Origin: Pseudomonadota bacterium | GTDB lineage: Bacteria; Pseudomonadota; Gammaproteobacteria; Steroidobacterales; Steroidobacteraceae | Direction: 5' to 3' | DNA: 24,903 nt | NCBI GenBank assembly: GCA_947454665.1 | Contig: CANGMU010000006.1 | Coordinates: 1-24,903 of the forward strand | In this document: positions 22,063 through 24,903 of the stretch, one piece after another | Layout: each line of letters begins with the position of its first letter | Position numbering within the stretch: the stretch's first letter is position 1 | Translations under genes and position numbers: made by a program | The notes under the pieces: generated by a model | Told to the model about the DNA's origin: nothing | Databases searched by the model: none | What the model saw: only the letters and a program-made list of their open reading frames with translations

Positions 22063-24903
22063 ATGTCCAGCACGCTAAATCAGTCCCGTTGGCTGGTGGC
22101 CACGGCCGTTGCCGCCGCCATCGCCGGGTCGGCCATCGCGCCGGCCTTCGCCGCCGATGAGCTCGAAGAAGTTGCCATCACCGGTTCGCGCATCCAGCGC
22201 ACCCGCGACCTCGAGTCGGCAAGCCCGATCGTCACCGTCACCACCGCGTCGCTTGAGAATTCCTCGACGGTCGCCGTGGAATCGGTCCTGCAGCAGCTCC
22301 CCCAGTTCGTGCCGGGTGGCAACCAGTTCGTCTCCGGCGCCCAGGCGGGCGCGGCCCAGACGCCGGGCATCGCGACGCTGAATCTGCGTGGCCTCGGCTC
22401 CAACCGCAACCTCGTGCTGATCGACGGCCGCCGTCCGCAGCCGGCCAACGCCAGCCTCGTCGTCGACATCAACACGATCCCGCAGGCGGCCATCCAGGGC
22501 GTCGAGGTGATCACCGGTGGTGCGTCAGCCGTGTACGGCCCGGACGCCATTGCCGGCGTGACGAACTTCATCCTGAAGAAGAACTTCGAAGGCTTCGACG
22601 TCGATGCCCACTACGGCACGACGCAGAAGGGTGATGGCGCGGAAACGCGTATCAGCACCCTGATGGGCATGAACTCGGCCGACGGCCGCGGCAACGTCAT
22701 GATCGGCATCGACTGGACCAAGCGCGATGGCGTGTTCCAGCGTGACCGCGACTTCTACGTGGACGGCTGGCGCGACCCGAACAATGCCGGCGGTGACTTC
22801 CCGCAGGCCCCGGGCCTGGCGACAGGCGGCAACGCCGGTCTCGCGACCAACAACCCCTCCAACGCCGCGCTGTGCTCGGTCGTCGGACTGGCGGCGGGTT
22901 GCGCAGTGGCGGACGTGCGTTTCAACAACGACGGCACGGCTTTCGCGCCGGGCGCCGGCCTGGGCGCCGCGGGCTACAAGGGCCCCCTGGGCGCGCTGGA
23001 TGCCGGCCGCTTCACGATGGTGAACAAGCTGGCCAACGGCAACTTCGACCAGAAGTACACAACGCAGTACGCCTCCACGCCGCTGGAGCGCTACTCGCTG
23101 TTCATGCGTGGTCGCTATGACATCACGGAAAACACCAAGGCTTTCGTGCAGGCGAACTACACGAACAACGAAGTCCTGACGCGCGGCAACCTCGCCCCGG
23201 CCGTCACGGTCTGGTCGGTGCCCGTGCCGCGCGACGGCCGCACGCTGCCGGCTGCGCTGAACACGCTGCTGGATTCGCGCCCGAATCCGTCGGCGCCCTG
23301 GGCGCTGTTCCAGGTGCTGGACTGGTTCGGCCCGCTGAAGTCGACGAACACGTCGAACGTCTGGCAGGTGATGGCCGGCCTCGAAGGCAAGCTGCCGATC
23401 AAGGACTGGACCTGGGAAGCCTATTACTCGCGCGGCAACACGGACACGTTGTCCGAGACGACCACGCCGTCCCTGCAGCGTTACGCGGCGCTGATCAACG
23501 CCCCGAACTTCGGCAAGAACGCGAACATCACGTCGCCGCCGACGGGTGTGCTTGCAGGCCGCGGTTATGCGCTGAAGTGCACGACCGGCCTGCCGGTCTT
23601 CAACGAGTTCACGCCGTCGGCTGACTGCTTGAACAGCGTCTCGACCCGCACCCGTCAGATCACGGAGCTGTCGCAGGACATCTTCGAAGCCAACGTGCAG
23701 GGTGGTGCCTTCAACCTGCCCGCCGGCGAAGCCCGCTTCGCGGCCGGTGTGTCCTATCGCAAGAATGATTTCCGCTTCGATCCGGGCTATCCGGTCGAGC
23801 AGATCATGGACAACCCGATCGGCCTGTTCGCCTCGAACGGCACGAAGGGCAGCACCAACGTGAAGGAAGTCTATGGCGAAATGCTGGCGCCGATCGTCAA
23901 GAACCTTGACGTCGAAGTCGGCTATCGCATGTCGGACTTCAACACGGCCGGCACGGAAGGCACGTACAAGTTGAACGTCACCTGGAAGGCCCTGGACTCG
24001 GTCACCTTCCGCGGTGGCTACAACTTCGCGACGCGCGCACCGAACACCGCCGAGCTGTACACCGGCCCGACCTTGCTGGTCGTCGGGTTCCCGGAAGGCG
24101 ACTACTGCTCGGTGACGACGCTGTCACCGTTCGGCAACGTCGCCAGCAACCCGGATCGGGCCAAGGTCCAGGCGCTGTGCCAGGCCATCATCGGCAACAA
24201 CACGACGCCGTTCTCGGCCAGCCCGAGCACTTTCTCGCGTCCGGGTGGTCCGGCCTTCTTCCCGCTGGAAATCGAGACCACGCAGGGCAACCCGAATGTC
24301 GGTCCGGAATCGGCCCGTACCTTCACGCTCGGCGCGGTGATCACGGAGCCCTTCGGCGCGAAGAACCTGGTCGTCACGGTTGACGGTTACCGCATCAAGG
24401 TGACGGACGCGATCTCGCCGATCTCCTCGACGACGGCCTACAAGGGTTGCTTCAACCCGGCTACCAACCCGACGTACGACGTGGCCAACGCGTACTGCCA
24501 GCTGATCCGTCGTAACCCGATCACGGGTGACCGCGAGGAAGTGAAGGCCGCGTACTCCAACCTGGGCACGATCGAGACCCAGGGCGTGGACTTCTCGCTG
24601 GCCTGGAAGGCGGATACGTCGATGGGTACCTTCGGCCTGAACTCGACCCTGAGCTGGCTGGATTACTACCGCTACCAGCCGGACCCGGGCGCGAAGTTCA
24701 ACGAGGCGACCGGCACGCTCGACCAGGGCGGCATGTATGACTACCGCCTGCTGACCAACTTCAGCTTCCGCTTCAACAACGGTCTGAATCTGGGTCTGCA
24801 GTGGCGTCACCTGCCGTCGGTGGATTCGTCGGCCAAGGCCATCTTGCCGACGACCACGCAGCAGGGCACGGGCGCGTATGACGTGTTCGGCCTCACGGGT
24901 AAC
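22063..24903 (+). CDS. TonB-dependent outer membrane receptor (second paralogue), 3'-truncated
   Basis: Outer membrane active transporter of unknown substrate; 947 codons are present and the frame is still open at the right edge. ATG 22063 follows AGGGGGA by 6 nt. It has a signal peptide (1-30, ending APAFA), a TonB-box-like EEVAITG, the plug motif GSRIQR, then IATLNLRGLGSNRNLVLIDGRR, GGASAVYGPDAIAGVTNFI, and a long beta-barrel. It aligns by eye with the first receptor along its whole length, including WTWEAYYSRG, RGGYNFATRAPNTAELY, CFNPATNPTYDVANAYC and GAYDVFGLTG near the end. From the paralogue only about 75 to 90 C-terminal residues should be missing. Cysteine pairs are conserved between the two, while loop sequences differ, suggesting related but different ligands. 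Confidence 0.94.
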   Translation, partial: MSSTLNQSRWLVATAVAAAIAGSAIAPAFAADELEEVAITGSRIQRTRDLESASPIVTVTTASLENSSTVAVESVLQQLPQFVPGGNQFVSGAQAGAAQTPGIATLNLRGLGSNRNLVLIDGRRPQPANASLVVDINTIPQAAIQGVEVITGGASAVYGPDAIAGVTNFILKKNFEGFDVDAHYGTTQKGDGAETRISTLMGMNSADGRGNVMIGIDWTKRDGVFQRDRDFYVDGWRDPNNAGGDFPQAPGLATGGNAGLATNNPSNAALCSVVGLAAGCAVADVRFNNDGTAFAPGAGLGAAGYKGPLGALDAGRFTMVNKLANGNFDQKYTTQYASTPLERYSLFMRGRYDITENTKAFVQANYTNNEVLTRGNLAPAVTVWSVPVPRDGRTLPAALNTLLDSRPNPSAPWALFQVLDWFGPLKSTNTSNVWQVMAGLEGKLPIKDWTWEAYYSRGNTDTLSETTTPSLQRYAALINAPNFGKNANITSPPTGVLAGRGYALKCTTGLPVFNEFTPSADCLNSVSTRTRQITELSQDIFEANVQGGAFNLPAGEARFAAGVSYRKNDFRFDPGYPVEQIMDNPIGLFASNGTKGSTNVKEVYGEMLAPIVKNLDVEVGYRMSDFNTAGTEGTYKLNVTWKALDSVTFRGGYNFATRAPNTAELYTGPTLLVVGFPEGDYCSVTTLSPFGNVASNPDRAKVQALCQAIIGNNTTPFSASPSTFSRPGGPAFFPLEIETTQGNPNVGPESARTFTLGAVITEPFGAKNLVVTVDGYRIKVTDAISPISSTTAYKGCFNPATNPTYDVANAYCQLIRRNPITGDREEVKAAYSNLGTIETQGVDFSLAWKADTSMGTFGLNSTLSWLDYYRYQPDPGAKFNEATGTLDQGGMYDYRLLTNFSFRFNNGLNLGLQWRHLPSVDSSAKAILPTTTQQGTGAYDVFGLTGN

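Noticed and set aside
1..24903. Search for tRNA, rRNA, CRISPR arrays, insertion sequences, integrases, toxin-antitoxin or phage genes.
   Set aside because: No regularly spaced repeats, transposase motifs, terminal inverted repeats or RNA gene signatures were seen by reading; a tRNA or covariance-model scan would be needed to exclude small RNAs fully.

Overview
The window is GC-rich DNA (roughly mid-60s percent G+C, judged by eye) from a Gram-negative bacterium. The first 14 kb is the second half of a division and cell wall (dcw) cluster in the order murD-ftsW-murG-murC-murB-ddl-ftsQ-ftsA-ftsZ-lpxC, then a divergent DUF721/DciA-like gene and secA. LpxC, the FtsZ tail LLDIPAFLRRQAD, and secA downstream of lpxC fit a gammaproteobacterium. 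The short MurB inside the cluster and the large TonB-dependent receptors starting with a TGSRIQR plug motif suggest the Xanthomonadales/Nevskiales neighbourhood. The genus cannot be fixed from this window.

Layout. 1-9883: tightly packed + strand genes for peptidoglycan precursor synthesis (MurD, MurC, MurG, MurB, Ddl) and septation (FtsW, FtsQ, FtsA, FtsZ). murD is cut by the left edge. Four junctions in a row are stop/start overlaps (ATGA, ATGA, GTGA, TTGA). 9884-9958: a hairpin-bearing gap before lpxC, the first committed lipid A enzyme. 10895-11236: DUF721/DciA-like gene on the - strand, convergent with lpxC and divergent from secA. 11346-14072: secA, complete with its C-terminal zinc site. 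14073-14421: a gene-free leader rich in inverted and direct repeats, with a TTGACA-type promoter candidate.

The accessory part begins at 14422. Two long paralogous TonB-dependent outer membrane receptors (14422-17529, and 22063 to beyond the right edge) both read rightward. They flank four - strand genes: an SPFH/band-7 membrane protein (21876-20905), a six-bladed beta-propeller-like secreted protein (20903-19878), a TPR plus YaiO-type outer membrane beta-barrel protein (19804-18563), and a secreted TIM-barrel protein with a GH18-like but altered catalytic motif (18569-17595). A strong rho-independent terminator lies between the first receptor and the convergent TIM-barrel gene, and its T-run touches that gene's stop codon.

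The dcw genes form one functional unit that builds lipid-linked precursor, assembles the Z-ring and polymerises septal wall. lpxC and secA couple it to envelope biogenesis. The accessory genes look envelope-directed too: two receptors for active uptake of some large substrate, an outer membrane barrel, a putative carbohydrate-active TIM barrel and a membrane-organising SPFH protein. A role in handling an extracellular polymer is inference only. No tRNA, rRNA, CRISPR array or mobile element was recognised.
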